The notes under the pieces are model-generated. The model did not search any database. It saw nothing but the letters and a program-made list of their open reading frames with translations, and had not been told where the DNA came from. Below are positions 1-8,076 of a stretch of 64,000 nt of DNA, piece after piece. The first letter of the stretch is position 1, and every line of letters begins with the position of its first letter. Origin of the DNA: Streptomyces sp. NBC_00448. Its GTDB lineage: Bacteria; Actinomycetota; Actinomycetes; Streptomycetales; Streptomycetaceae. The translations under genes were made by a program, and so were the position numbers. The stretch lies in NCBI RefSeq assembly GCF_036014115.1, contig NZ_CP107913.1, positions 8,363,501 through 8,427,500 on the forward strand. The letters run 5' to 3'.

Positions 1-1148
1 CACAGGGCGTTCGCGGTCACGACGACCGGCCAGTGCCACAGGTAGAGCCCGTAGGAGTGCCGGCCGAGCAGCCGCAGCGGTGCGGTGTCCAGCAGCCGCG
101 GCTGCGCGTCGAGCGCGCAGCCCGCGCACACCACCGTGGTGGCCAGCGCGACCACCGCGAAGCCCCACCCGTACATCACGCCGTTGCCCGGGCCGAGTAC
201 GGCGAAGCCGGCCAGCGCCGCGAGCGCGGTGCGCACCGCGGCCCGGCCGCGGTGCGGCAGCCGGGCGGCGTAGCGGGTCAGCGCGGGCAGGGCCAGCGCG
301 GCGGCGCAGCCCGCGAGGAGCGCGCCGCAGTGCGAGTCGGTGCCGAAGTACGCCCGGGAGCCGCCGGCGGCGCCGGGGCCGAGCGCGTGCATCCGCCACA
401 GCGACGTCGCCGCGCCGCCGGCGGCGAGTACCGCGAGGGTCCCGGTCAGCAGCGGCCGGCGGCGGCCGCGCGCGAGCGGCAGGAGGACGGCCAGCAGCAG
501 CGGCCAGACCAGGTAGAACTGCTCCTCCACGCTCAGCGACCACAGGTGCTGGAGCAGCGGCGGGCTGCCGAAGTGGTGGAAGTAGTCGGCGCCCTGGTGG
601 ATCTGCCACCAGTTGTTGACGAACGCCAGCGAGGCCAGGGTGTCGCCGCGCAGGCCGTCGCCGATGCCGGTGCCGCGTCCCGCGGTGAGCCGCGCGGCCA
701 CCGCGCAGGCGGTCAGCACCAGCAGCAGTTCGGGCAGGAGCCGGACCGCGCGGCGCCGCCAGAACCCGCCGAGCCCGATCCGGCCGTCCCGCCGGTGCTC
801 GGCCAGGAGCAGATGGGTGATCAGGAAGCCGCTGATACCGAAGAAGACGTCCACGCCGAGGTAGCCGCCGGGCAGCCAGTCCGGGTCCACGTGGTACGCG
901 ACGACGGCCGCGACGGCGAGCGCGCGCAGCCCGTCCAGGCCGGCGAGTCGCTGACCTCGGGCCGGTGGCCCGGATCTCCGGGAGGCGTTCCGGTCGGCGT
1001 TCCGGTCAGCCACCTGGCCGGTTTCCGGGCTGCTGTCCTTACGGGGCCCCGGGCCGATGTCCTTGCGGGGCGCGGGTGGGTCCGCCGGTCCGTGCAGGGG
1101 GGAGGCGGCGGGGGGACGGGACTCGGGCAGCGGGGCAGACGAAGGCAC
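1..1148 (-). CDS. Acyltransferase-3 family membrane protein, 3' end outside the window
   Basis: Integral membrane O-acyltransferase of the OafA/YrhL type, which moves acyl groups onto cell-surface sugars or secondary metabolites. After a Pro/Ser-rich N-terminus of about 60 residues comes LDGLRALAV followed by the AYHVD segment, giving the family Arg-x10-His signature. GGYLGVDVFFGISGFLI and SVEEQFYLVWPLL follow, typical of the first membrane segments. The last visible residues, SYGLYLWHWPVV, are a conserved late family motif, so little is missing. I place the start at the GTG ending at 1148, preceded on the minus strand by GGTGGAG; an ATG lies nowhere suitable. The substrate cannot be told from the sequence. 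Confidence 0.85.
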   Translation of the reverse strand, partial: MPSSAPLPESRPPAASPLHGPADPPAPRKDIGPGPRKDSSPETGQVADRNADRNASRRSGPPARGQRLAGLDGLRALAVAAVVAYHVDPDWLPGGYLGVDVFFGISGFLITHLLLAEHRRDGRIGLGGFWRRRAVRLLPELLLVLTACAVAARLTAGRGTGIGDGLRGDTLASLAFVNNWWQIHQGADYFHHFGSPPLLQHLWSLSVEEQFYLVWPLLLAVLLPLARGRRRPLLTGTLAVLAAGGAATSLWRMHALGPGAAGGSRAYFGTDSHCGALLAGCAAALALPALTRYAARLPHRGRAAVRTALAALAGFAVLGPGNGVMYGWGFAVVALATTVVCAGCALDAQPRLLDTAPLRLLGRHSYGLYLWHWPVVVTANAL

Positions 1149-1242
1149 GCTCCACCGTAGGAACGGCCCCGCCGGCCCCGCGCGTGCTGATCGACCATCA
1201 GAACTAACAGATCATCAGATCATCACCCGAACGTGCGAAGGG

Positions 1243-2028
1243 TCAGTAGAAGATCGGGCCGAGCGCCCCGCCGCCGGCCACCACCGGGTCGCCGTTGAGC
1301 GCGACGCTCTTCGGGCTCGCCAGGAACGTGATGACGTCCGCGACCTCCTCCGCCGTCACGAGCCGGCCGATCGAGATGCCCGCGGCGGCGGCGCGCTCCA
1401 CGTCCTCGACGCTCACGCCCCGGTTCGCCGCCATGGTGGCGAGGGTCTGCGGGGTCTTCTCGGTGCGGGTCAGACCGGGGTGGACCACGACCACGTTCAC
1501 GCCCTGCGGGCCGAGTTCGTCCGCGAGGTTCTTGCTCAGCGCGGCCACCGCCACGTTGCGTACCGAGCCGACCACCGAACCGGTCTGACGCGCCGCCAGC
1601 CCGCTGACGTTGATGATCCGGCCCCAGCCGCGCTCGGCCATGGCCGGCGCGAAGGCCCGCGCGGTGCGCAGATAGCCGCGCACCTTCACGTTGAACTCCT
1701 CCTCCAGCGTGTCCTCGGGGAAGCTGCCCGGGCTGGGCGTGGCGGCGGCGTTGACGAGGATGTCCACGCCGCCGAGCGCGCGGACCGCCTCCGCGGCGAG
1801 CGCCGCCACCGAGGCGTCGTCGCCGGTGTCGGCGGGCAGGCCGACCACCGTGCGGTCCGGGCCGGCGTGCGCGCGGACCGCCTCGACGGCGGCGGCGAGC
1901 GCGTCGGCGCCGCGCGCGACGAGTGCCACGTCGGCGCCTTCGGCGGCCAGCGCCTTGGCGGTGGCCAGCCCGATGCCCCGGCTGCCGCCGGTGACGACGG
2001 CCCGACGGCCGGTCAGTTCGAGATCCAC
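1243..2028 (-). CDS. Short-chain dehydrogenase/reductase-like protein with altered active site
   Basis: Rossmann-fold SDR of 261 residues. TGGSRGIG near residue 12 is the dinucleotide-binding loop, DILVNAAA the NNAG-equivalent and IINVSGLAA carries the catalytic-region serine. The C-terminus GDPVVAGGGAL matches the family's final strand. Where classical members have YxxxK, this protein reads GSVRN before VAVAALSKNLADELG, so the catalytic Tyr and Lys appear to be absent. It may be a non-classical reductase or a binding protein. The start is taken at GTG 2028, behind AAGGGGA; an upstream ATG at 2088 would add 20 low-quality residues. The neighbours do not reveal a pathway. Confidence 0.85.
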   Translation of the reverse strand: MDLELTGRRAVVTGGSRGIGLATAKALAAEGADVALVARGADALAAAVEAVRAHAGPDRTVVGLPADTGDDASVAALAAEAVRALGGVDILVNAAATPSPGSFPEDTLEEEFNVKVRGYLRTARAFAPAMAERGWGRIINVSGLAARQTGSVVGSVRNVAVAALSKNLADELGPQGVNVVVVHPGLTRTEKTPQTLATMAANRGVSVEDVERAAAAGISIGRLVTAEEVADVITFLASPKSVALNGDPVVAGGGALGPIFY

Positions 2029-2350
2029 GGTGCGTCCCCTTCGGTCCCTGCGGTGTCGCTGGGCGGTGTCGCTGTGCCCCAGCGTCAATCACCGCCGCCC
2101 GCCGCTTGTTCCCCCGTGACGTCTCGCGTCCCTCCGCCGGAGACGGCGCAGTCTCCGCCTCGGCCTCCCGGTTTCCCGTGTCGGACCTGTTCTCGTATCG
2201 CTACCGCCAGGTGGAGTCCAGCGCTGAGGAGTCGCCATAGCCCTCATTTCCCCGGGCTGTGCCGCAGCGTCCCGCCGCCGCACCCGCGGCACTGCCGTCC
2301 TCCCGATCCAACGCCTCGAAGAACCTCGCCTTCAACCCCTCAAAATCCAC

Positions 2351-2390
2351 GATCCCCGCAACTCCTGGAAGCCAGGGTGTTGCGGGGATC
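2351..2390. terminator. Two-tier hairpin terminator downstream of the DUF397 genes
   Basis: A perfect 12-bp inverted repeat (GATCCCCGCAAC, 2351-2362, with its complement at 2379-2390) encloses a second 5-bp stem (CCTGG/CCAGG) and a 3-nt loop. It lies 55 bp beyond the last DUF397 stop on the minus strand. No U-tract follows, which is common in actinomycetes. Confidence 0.7.
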
Positions 2391-2444
2391 ACGAGAACCC
2401 GCCGTGGAGATAGCGGGGCCGTTGGTGGGTGGTACGGGTGCGGG

Positions 2445-2654
2445 TCAGGCGAGGGGGAAGTCGCCGGCCTTGACGCCTGCCACGAAGGAGGCGAACGCGT
2501 CGGCCGGGAAGGCCAGCGCCGGGCCGTTCGGGTCCTTGGAGTCTCGGACGGGGACCAGGCCATGGGAGGCGGCGAGGTTGGCGGCGACCTCGATGCACTG
2601 GCCGCCGTTGTTGCTGTACGAGGATGTGAACCAAAGGGGGGTTTCGGTCGTCAC
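2445..2654 (-). CDS. DUF397 domain protein (copy 1)
   Basis: A 69-residue protein that is almost entirely the DUF397 domain: WFTSSYSNNGGQCIEVA near the N-terminus, then VPVRDSKDPNGPALAF and the C-terminal FASFVAGVKAGDF. DUF397 proteins in streptomycetes normally pair with a neighbouring XRE/DUF5753 regulator; the XRE partner here starts at 4098 on the same strand. It differs from the next gene at only a few residues. Its last 146 bp are identical to that copy, so the duplication or gene conversion is recent. Probably a small partner or anti-regulator; no enzymatic residues are apparent. Confidence 0.85.
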   Translation of the reverse strand: MTTETPLWFTSSYSNNGGQCIEVAANLAASHGLVPVRDSKDPNGPALAFPADAFASFVAGVKAGDFPLA

Positions 2655-2839
2655 GGGGCACCCTTTCGATTGGGGAGCGTCGCGTGAGTGGGTTCAGGCG
2701 AGGGGGAAGTCGCCGGCCTTGACGCCTGCCACGAAGGAGGCGAACGCGTCGGCCGGGAAGGCCAGCGCCGGGCCGTTCGGGTCCTTGGAGTCTCGGACGG
2801 GGACCAGGCCATGGGAGGCGGCGAGGTTGGCGGCGACCT
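2445..2839. repeat. 146-bp direct repeat from DUF397 gene duplication
   Basis: Bases 2445-2590 and 2694-2839 are identical by eye, at an offset of 249 bp. The two sequences diverge immediately afterwards. The identity includes synonymous positions, which indicates very recent tandem duplication or gene conversion. Confidence 0.85.
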
Positions 2840-2900
2840 TGATGCACTGGCCGCCGTTGTCGCTGTAGGAAGACGTGAACCAACGCGGAGTCTCGGTCAT
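2694..2900 (-). CDS. DUF397 domain protein (copy 2)
   Basis: A 68-residue DUF397 protein, near-identical to copy 1 (TSSYSDNGGQCIKVA against TSSYSNNGGQCIEVA). The start is taken at ATG 2900; a GTG three bases upstream would make the length match the 69-residue paralogues, and an ATG at 2951 would add 17 unrelated residues. It sits between the other two copies on the same strand, with 164 bp separating it from copy 3, so it may have its own promoter. Confidence 0.8.
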   Translation of the reverse strand: MTETPRWFTSSYSDNGGQCIKVAANLAASHGLVPVRDSKDPNGPALAFPADAFASFVAGVKAGDFPLA

Positions 2901-3064
2901 CACGCAGCCGATGGTAGGCCCCCAAAACGGTTGCAGCGGAGACGATTTCACGCTGGATTTGCCTCTGTTCCCGTCGCTTGGCGTACGTGGCCCCAGTGCG
3001 TACGGCCCTGCTACCTGTGAGGGGTAGCAGGGCCGTTGATGCGTGGTGCGGGAGCGGGAACGGG

Positions 3065-3274
3065 TCAGACGAGGGGGAACTCGCCGGCCTTGACGCCCGC
3101 CACGAAGGAGGCGAACGCGTCGGCGGAGAAGTCCAACGCCGGGCCGCTCGGGTCCTTGGAGTCTCGGACGGGGACGACGCCACGCGAGGCGGCAAGGTTG
3201 GCGGCGACCTCGATGCAGGCGCCACCGTTCTCACTGTACGAGGACGTGAACCAACGCGGAGTCTCGGTCGTCAC
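3065..3274 (-). CDS. DUF397 domain protein (copy 3, coupled to the XRE gene)
   Basis: A 69-residue DUF397 protein with the same WFTSSYS...GACIEVA, VVPVRDSKDPSGPAL and FASFVAGVKAGEF blocks as copies 1 and 2, but more diverged, so it is the likely ancestral copy. Its start codon overlaps the stop of the upstream XRE/DUF5753 gene (shared ATGA, 3271-3274). This implies translational coupling and joint function. A third family member next to two near-identical ones suggests repeated local amplification. Confidence 0.9.
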   Translation of the reverse strand: MTTETPRWFTSSYSENGGACIEVAANLAASRGVVPVRDSKDPSGPALDFSADAFASFVAGVKAGEFPLV

Positions 3275-4098
3275 AGACTGCCCTTTCGTAGCCGGTTGAT
3301 CATGGCCACCGACGCCGCCTGCGACAGCGCTTCGGCCTGGAGTTGATGGTAGGCCGTCAACACGGGAAGCACGAATGGGGTTTCCCGTTCCAGGTGGCCC
3401 TGATGGGCGGACTCGGCGTACGAGATGAGCGAGCGATCCGACAGTGTCAAGAGGTACAAGGGCAGGCTGAGCGATCGGCGCGCGCCCATGGTGAACGGCG
3501 CCACCTGAACGACCGTGTTCGGCAGGTCGGCGAACTCAAGCAGCCGCGTGAACTGGGCTTCCATGACCGCACTGTCCCCGATCGGTCGCCTGAGGCAGCT
3601 CTCGTCGAGCACCACGAAGACCAGAGGAAGCGGTATCCGGTCCAGAGTCGCTTGGCGTTGTGCGATGAGTGCGTTGCGTTCGTCTCCTTGCTCGGGGGTG
3701 ATCGCACCACGTTTGACGGTTCCTGCCGTGAGCGCCGCCGCGTAGTCCGGGGTCTGGAGCAACCCCGGTATGACGCCGACCTCGTACAGCCTGATCTCCG
3801 CCGCTTTGGCCTCGTGCGCGACGAACTCCGGAAACCCTTCCAGCAAGGCGTCCGAGCGCACGGCCCTGCCCTGGCGTTCGAGCTGGTCGCCCGTCCCGAG
3901 CACCTTGTCAGCAATGGTCGAAAACCGGGGAGTTGGAGACCGACGACCAGTTTCCACGGCAGATATATGCGTACCCGAGTACCCCATGCGCTCGGCCAAC
4001 TCGTCCTGCGTCCACCCGCGCTCGTCCCGTAACCTGCGCAGCCGCTCACCGAACGCTGCGACTGGCGAACTCTCGGGCTTCAGCTCTTTGCGGTTCAA
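3271..4098 (-). CDS. XRE-family regulator with DUF5753 domain
   Basis: A 275-residue DNA-binding regulator. The N-terminal helix-turn-helix covers about residues 13-70 (LRRLRDERGWTQDELAERMGYSGTHISAVETG). The rest is the DUF5753 domain, recognised by VIPGLLQTPDYA, LDESCLRRP, VQVAPFTMGA and a late VLTAYHQL block. Members such as WhiJ-type proteins control development or antibiotic genes together with a DUF397 partner, here the overlapping gene ending at 3065. The start is TTG at 4098 with AGGTGA seven bases upstream. It is divergent from the small gene at 4207. Confidence 0.85.
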   Translation of the reverse strand: MNRKELKPESSPVAAFGERLRRLRDERGWTQDELAERMGYSGTHISAVETGRRSPTPRFSTIADKVLGTGDQLERQGRAVRSDALLEGFPEFVAHEAKAAEIRLYEVGVIPGLLQTPDYAAALTAGTVKRGAITPEQGDERNALIAQRQATLDRIPLPLVFVVLDESCLRRPIGDSAVMEAQFTRLLEFADLPNTVVQVAPFTMGARRSLSLPLYLLTLSDRSLISYAESAHQGHLERETPFVLPVLTAYHQLQAEALSQAASVAMINRLRKGSL

Positions 4099-4206
4099 CG
4101 GCGAGTCACCTAACTCCCCCGTCAGATCGTGCAGGTTGAAGACCCCTGAAGTCTAGGACACGCTGACTCTCCTTGGTAGTGGACCCACTACGGAGAGGAA
4201 CGGGCC

Positions 4207-4395
4207 ATGGGTATGACCATCGCCGTGTATCGGGTCAATCCGATGTCCGGGGAGCGCACCACCGTCCGGGACCGTTACGACGTGCAGCCGGCAACCCTGC
4301 CGACACCGTTGAGCAGCGCTCTGAGGCCGTGCGGCTGCAAGCGCTGTCGGCAGAGCGAGTGCACCGGTCCGGCCACGCCGCCCGACCACCGTTGA
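4207..4395 (+). CDS. Small Cys-containing protein of unknown function
   Basis: A 62-residue product (MGMTIAVYRVNP...). A GGAGAGGAA ribosome site lies 7 to 8 bases before ATG 4207; ATG 4213 is an alternative. The C-terminal third carries a compact cluster, CGCKRC followed by EC, that could bind a metal. No family was recognised. It is divergent from the XRE gene ending at 3271 and stops 7 bp before the tRNA-like element, so it may share regulation with the flanking XRE/DUF5753 genes. Confidence 0.55.
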   Translation: MGMTIAVYRVNPMSGERTTVRDRYDVQPATLPTPLSSALRPCGCKRCRQSECTGPATPPDHR

Positions 4396-4402
4396 CGTAC
4401 TT

Positions 4403-4502
4403 CCCCTTGTAGCTCAGTCAGGAAGAGCCCGGGCCCCCGCACTGCCTCCGTTCATGCGTGCGGGTCGGCCCGATGACTCCGGTTCGAGTCCGGACAAGGG
4501 GA
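4403..4502 (+). tRNA. tRNA-like element with a 33-nt anticodon loop (possible pseudo-tRNA)
   Basis: A complete cloverleaf can be drawn. Acceptor CCCCTTG (4403-4409) pairs perfectly with CAAGGGG (4495-4501), with discriminator A4502. The D-stem is GCTC/GAGC with GG in a 9-nt loop. The anticodon stem CGGGC/GCCCG spans 4430-4434 and 4468-4472. The variable loop is 5 nt, and the T-stem TCCGG/CCGGA encloses TTCGAGT. The anticodon loop is 33 nt instead of 7 and contains its own 7-bp stem (CCCGCAC/GTGCGGG, 4436-4442 and 4458-4464). No CCA is encoded. No anticodon can be assigned. It could be a tRNA with a 26-nt insertion, a pseudogene or a structured leader of the XRE gene starting 40 bp downstream. 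Confidence 0.55.
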
Positions 4503-4541
4503 CTTGGCGAGCACGAACGACACCGTAGAGAGGACATCCGT

Positions 4542-5402
4542 ATGGCCGGCACCAGCGGCGAGAAGGGCACCACCAGGATGCTCATCGACTGGGAGTGGTT
4601 GTCCGCGCGGGAGTTGTACGCCAGTGAGTTGGCCTATCGGCGCCAGCAGGCGGGGATGACGTTGATGGAACTCGCGGGACTGTGCATGTACGAGCAGTCG
4701 TACCTGCACCGGCTGGAGCGGGGACAACGGTTGGGCACCGTGGAGGCGGCCACGGCGCTGGACAAGGTGTACGGCACCGGGACCCTGCTGGTGAAGCTGT
4801 GGCACCTGGCCAAACGCGAGGCGAAGGACAAGCCGTTCCTGGGTCTTGCCCCGTTGGAGGCGGACGCGGTGAGCGTCCAGGAGTACGCGGTCAGCGCGGT
4901 GCCGTACCTGCTCCAGACCCGCGCCTACGCCGAAGAGCAGCTCCGTACTGCCCGCCCGCACAGCATCAAGCAGTTGAGCGCGCAAGTCACCGAGCGGCTC
5001 AAGCGCCAGGACCGCCTCACCGGACCCCACCCGGTGCACTACCGCGCGCTGATCGACGAGGCCGTCCTACGGCGCGGGGCGCGCAACCCCCAGACGTGGA
5101 CCGGCCAGTTGGAACACCTCATCGACGTCGCCCAGCAGCCCGACGTGTCGCTGCACGTGGTGCCGTTCGGGACCGGCCCGCACCACATCCGCAGCTGCCT
5201 GGAGCTGATCTTCTTCCAGGACGGCCACGTCGTGGCGTACACGCGGAGCAGTTGGAGCGGCCACCTCGTCGAGGAACCCGAAGACGTCGAACCGCTGCGC
5301 CTGGCCTACGACCTGCTCCGCGACACCGCCCTCACGCCGACGGACTCACTGGCCTTCCTGCGTACCGTACTGGCCGAACACACCACGCACACCCGGCCGT
5401 AG
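4542..5402 (+). CDS. XRE-family regulator with DUF5753 domain
   Basis: A 286-residue regulator. The helix-turn-helix (RRQQAGMTLMELAGLCMYEQSYLHRLERG, shown here in parts: RRQQAGMTLMEL, then SYLHRLERGQR) covers roughly residues 30-85. It is followed by a DUF5753 domain with VPYLLQTRAYAEEQL, LIDEAVLRRGAR and LHVVPFGTGPHHI. The start is ATG 4542 behind AGAGGA; an upstream ATG at 4458 lies inside the tRNA-like element and is unlikely. No DUF397 partner is adjacent. It is the second regulator of this type within 1.3 kb and is transcribed away from the first. Confidence 0.8.
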   Translation: MAGTSGEKGTTRMLIDWEWLSARELYASELAYRRQQAGMTLMELAGLCMYEQSYLHRLERGQRLGTVEAATALDKVYGTGTLLVKLWHLAKREAKDKPFLGLAPLEADAVSVQEYAVSAVPYLLQTRAYAEEQLRTARPHSIKQLSAQVTERLKRQDRLTGPHPVHYRALIDEAVLRRGARNPQTWTGQLEHLIDVAQQPDVSLHVVPFGTGPHHIRSCLELIFFQDGHVVAYTRSSWSGHLVEEPEDVEPLRLAYDLLRDTALTPTDSLAFLRTVLAEHTTHTRP

Positions 5403-5893
5403 CACCCCCAGAAGCGGGCGTCGCAAAGGGCGATCCGGGGTTCCATCTGCTGGACAGCTCGACCCGGCCGGTCCGCCCTACCGTTCACGCCAGGTGTAGG
5501 GGGGTGGCGGCGGCGGTGTCGGTGTCGGTGTCGGGCCGGCGGCGGCGCCGCAGGGCCGCCGACTGTCCAGGCCCAGGGCCCGGCGGAAGTCCTCGACCTG
5601 GCCCGGCCCCGATAACGGTGCGGCAGGTCGGCCAGTTCGGTGCGCGGGTACAGGTCCTCCAGCACGAGCAGGCGGGAGTCCGCTGAGGCGGCATGCAGGC
5701 ATGGTGCGAGGTGGTCCGGGTGCCGGTGGAGGCTGTGAGCGGTGCCTTGATCTCGGCGGATGTGGGGAGGGCGACGTCCAGAGGTGAGGGCATCGGGGAT
5801 CTTCGCACGGCCGGGCCAAGAGCAGGGGAAGGTCCGCACCGAGCGGCGTCCGCCGGCGCAGCGCCGTCGGCAAACACCTCCGGCGGCCTCGCG
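5403..5893. other. 491-bp convergent intergenic region without a convincing gene
   Basis: Lies between the XRE stop and the DUF4032 stop. It contains short GGTGTC repeats near 5515-5530. Open frames exist on the minus strand but show no family motif, and their codon bias is inconsistent with the neighbours. A decayed gene is possible but I cannot support one. Confidence 0.4.
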
Positions 5894-7132
5894 TCACTCC
5901 TCGCCGGACGTGACCGCCGACGGGTCGGGCACGTGCGGCAGCACGTCCGCGAGGTAGCTCGCCACGGTGGCCTCCAGGCCGACGTCGCCCTCGGCCTGCT
6001 CCGACAGGTACCAGCGGTGTTCGAGGAGCTCGTGGTAGAGCTGCGCGGGGTCCATCTTCCCGCGCTGGTCGCGCGGCACCATGCGGACGGTGGGGCGGAA
6101 GACCTGGCGGACCCAGCGGTGCGCCAGCACCTCGGGCCGGGCGCCCAGGGGATCGCCGGGGGCGTAGTCGTCCTGCGTGGTCATCCACTGTTCGAGGTCG
6201 TTGAGCAGGCTGCGGGCCTGGTTCTCCTCGGTGTCCAGGCCGGTCAGCCGCAGCAACTGGCGCTGGTGGTGGCCGGCGTCCACGACCTTCGGCAGGAAGG
6301 TGACGGTGTCGCCGCCCGGCGAGCGCTGGATCTGCATCTCGGCGACATCGAAGCCGAGGCCGTTGAGCCGGCGTATTCGGCGGTCGATGTAGTGCCGCTT
6401 GCCCGCCGGGTAGACGGACTCGCGGGTCAGCTCGTGCCACAGGTCGCCGTAGCGGGAGCAGATGGCCTCCGCGAAGGTGACCGGGTCCACCGACGGGTGC
6501 AGCGAGCCGCCCGCCTCCAGGTCCATCAGCTCCCCGGCGATGTTCACCCGGGCCAGCTCGATGTCGTAGTCGCGCTGGCCGGCGCTGAGCCTGGGCTGGA
6601 TCTGGCCGGTCTCGGCGTCGACCAGGTAGGCGGCGTACGCTCCGGCGTCGCGGCGAAAGAGGGTGTTGGACAGCGAGCAGTCGCCCCACGCGAAGCCGAC
6701 CAGGTGCAGCCGGACCAGCAGCACCGCCAGCGCGTCGAGCAGCCGGCTGACGGTGCCGGGCCGCATCGTGGTCTCGAACATCGACCGGTACGGCAGCGAG
6801 CCGCCCAGGTGCCGGGTGATCAGCGCGGGCTCCAGCGCGGTGCCGTCGGCCGCCACCCGGCCGGTGACCACCGCGATCGGGTCGACCGCGGGGATCGCCA
6901 ACCGGTCCAGGTCGCGCAGGAGTTCGTACTCGCGGGCCGCCGCCCACTCGCTGACCTCCTTGACCGCCACGACCTCGTCGCCGGCGCGGGCGAAGCGCAC
7001 CACGTGCCGGGAGATGCCGCGTGGCAGCGCGACCAGCGTCTCGTCGGGCCACTGCTCCAGCGGCAGGCCCCACGGCAGGTCGAGGAGGTCGGCGGGGTGG
7101 CCGGCGTCGGTGGCCCTGATCTGCAACGGCAT
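5894..7132 (-). CDS. DUF4032 domain protein with kinase-like N-terminal half
   Basis: A 412-residue protein of the actinobacterial DUF4032 family. The N-terminal half resembles lipopolysaccharide-kinase-type folds: VVAVKEVSEWAAAREYELL (invariant-lysine-like VxVKE), LITRHLGGSLPYRSMF, LHLVGFAWGDCSLSNTLF (catalytic-loop-like GDCSLSN) and AYLVDAETG (DFG-like DAE). The C-terminal half (SVYPAGKRHYIDRRIRRLNGLGFDV onward) is the DUF4032 part. The function is not established. It starts 31 bp after the dehalogenase stop on the same strand and may be co-transcribed. Confidence 0.8.
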   Translation of the reverse strand: MPLQIRATDAGHPADLLDLPWGLPLEQWPDETLVALPRGISRHVVRFARAGDEVVAVKEVSEWAAAREYELLRDLDRLAIPAVDPIAVVTGRVAADGTALEPALITRHLGGSLPYRSMFETTMRPGTVSRLLDALAVLLVRLHLVGFAWGDCSLSNTLFRRDAGAYAAYLVDAETGQIQPRLSAGQRDYDIELARVNIAGELMDLEAGGSLHPSVDPVTFAEAICSRYGDLWHELTRESVYPAGKRHYIDRRIRRLNGLGFDVAEMQIQRSPGGDTVTFLPKVVDAGHHQRQLLRLTGLDTEENQARSLLNDLEQWMTTQDDYAPGDPLGARPEVLAHRWVRQVFRPTVRMVPRDQRGKMDPAQLYHELLEHRWYLSEQAEGDVGLEATVASYLADVLPHVPDPSAVTSGEE

Positions 7133-7163
7133 GGCGCTTGGGGTCCTCTCGTAGGACCGCAGG

Positions 7164-8042
7164 CTACAGGCTGTGCCACTCTGCCCACGAGGTGACCGCC
7201 GCGGCGATCGCGTCCGGCTGGTCCTCGGGGGCGAGGTGGCCGGCCGGACCGCAGGGCTCGATCTCCAGCGCGGAGATGTGCTCGGCGCACCAGGCGGTCA
7301 TCGCCTCGCCGATGCCCAAGGTGGGCGAGGAGTCGAAGGTCAGCAGCAGTTTCGGGGTGCCGGGGCTGGCCGCGAGCCACTCGTCGTATGCGGAGACCCG
7401 GGCGACCACGTCGGCGGGTTCGCCCTCCAGCGGCATCGAGCGGGCCCAGCGCAGCAGCGGCCGGCGGGACTCGCGGGTCGGGTACGGGGCCCGGTAGACG
7501 TCGTGGTCGGCGGCCGGCAGGTCGCCGAGCACGGTCTGCTCGAAGCTGTCCTCGATGAAGACGTTCTTGTCCAGGACCAGTTCCTCGCCGGTGCCGGGGG
7601 TGCGGAACGCCTTGAACCGGGAGCGGGCGGCGGCCGGGTAGTCCTCCCAGGTCATCGGCCGGATGATCGTCTCCATGACGGCCAGCCCGGCGACCGAGGC
7701 GGGGTTGCGGGCGGCGCGGTCGAAGGCGAGCGCGCCGCCCCAGTCCTGCCCGACCAGCACCGCCCGCTCCAGGCCGAGCGCGTCGAACCAGGCGTCCAGA
7801 TAGCGGGCGTGGTCGTCGAACGCGTAGGGGATGTCGGGCTTGCCGGAGCGGCCCATGCCGATCAGGTCGGGAGCCAGGCAGCGTCGCCCGGCCGCCGCGG
7901 CCTTCGGCAGGACGTGCCGCCACAGGTGCGAGGAGGTGGGGTTGCCGTGCAGGAAGACCAGCGGCGCGCCGACGGCCTCCGCCGCGCCGGGCCCGGCCTG
8001 CTCGTAGTGCAGGAACGAGTCGAGTACGTCGAGGGTGGGCAT
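7164..8042 (-). CDS. Haloalkane dehalogenase-like alpha/beta hydrolase
   Basis: A 292-residue hydrolase closest to haloalkane dehalogenases, which hydrolyse carbon-halogen bonds to alcohols. Visible features are the oxyanion region FLHGNPTSSHLWR with Asn34, the nucleophile elbow VGQDWGG with Asp100 followed by halide-binding Trp101, and the late GPAGHLAPEDQP with the catalytic His. The start is ATG 8042, which has GGAAGG eight bases upstream; a GTG at 8051 would overlap that site. It is divergent from a MarR gene across a perfect palindrome, so the MarR protein probably represses it. The natural substrate need not be halogenated. Confidence 0.85.
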   Translation of the reverse strand: MPTLDVLDSFLHYEQAGPGAAEAVGAPLVFLHGNPTSSHLWRHVLPKAAAAGRRCLAPDLIGMGRSGKPDIPYAFDDHARYLDAWFDALGLERAVLVGQDWGGALAFDRAARNPASVAGLAVMETIIRPMTWEDYPAAARSRFKAFRTPGTGEELVLDKNVFIEDSFEQTVLGDLPAADHDVYRAPYPTRESRRPLLRWARSMPLEGEPADVVARVSAYDEWLAASPGTPKLLLTFDSSPTLGIGEAMTAWCAEHISALEIEPCGPAGHLAPEDQPDAIAAAVTSWAEWHSL

Positions 8043-8076
8043 GAGAAACACCTTCCGTTGGTGTGGCTAACGTTCA

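Noticed and set aside
2201..2350. A 49-codon minus-strand frame beginning VDFEGLKARFFEALDRE
   Set aside because: Its GTG start lies next to the terminator hairpin and its only ribosome-site candidate is inside the stem. No family recognised; could be a decayed end of a larger gene.
4403..4502. Integration site or classical group I intron in the tRNA-like element
   Set aside because: No integrase or direct repeat is near and a 26-nt insertion is far too small for a self-splicing intron.
5478..7073. Long minus-strand frame antisense and out of phase to the DUF4032 gene
   Set aside because: Arg/Pro/Gly-rich translation typical of a shifted frame in high-GC DNA; the DUF4032 frame has clear motifs.
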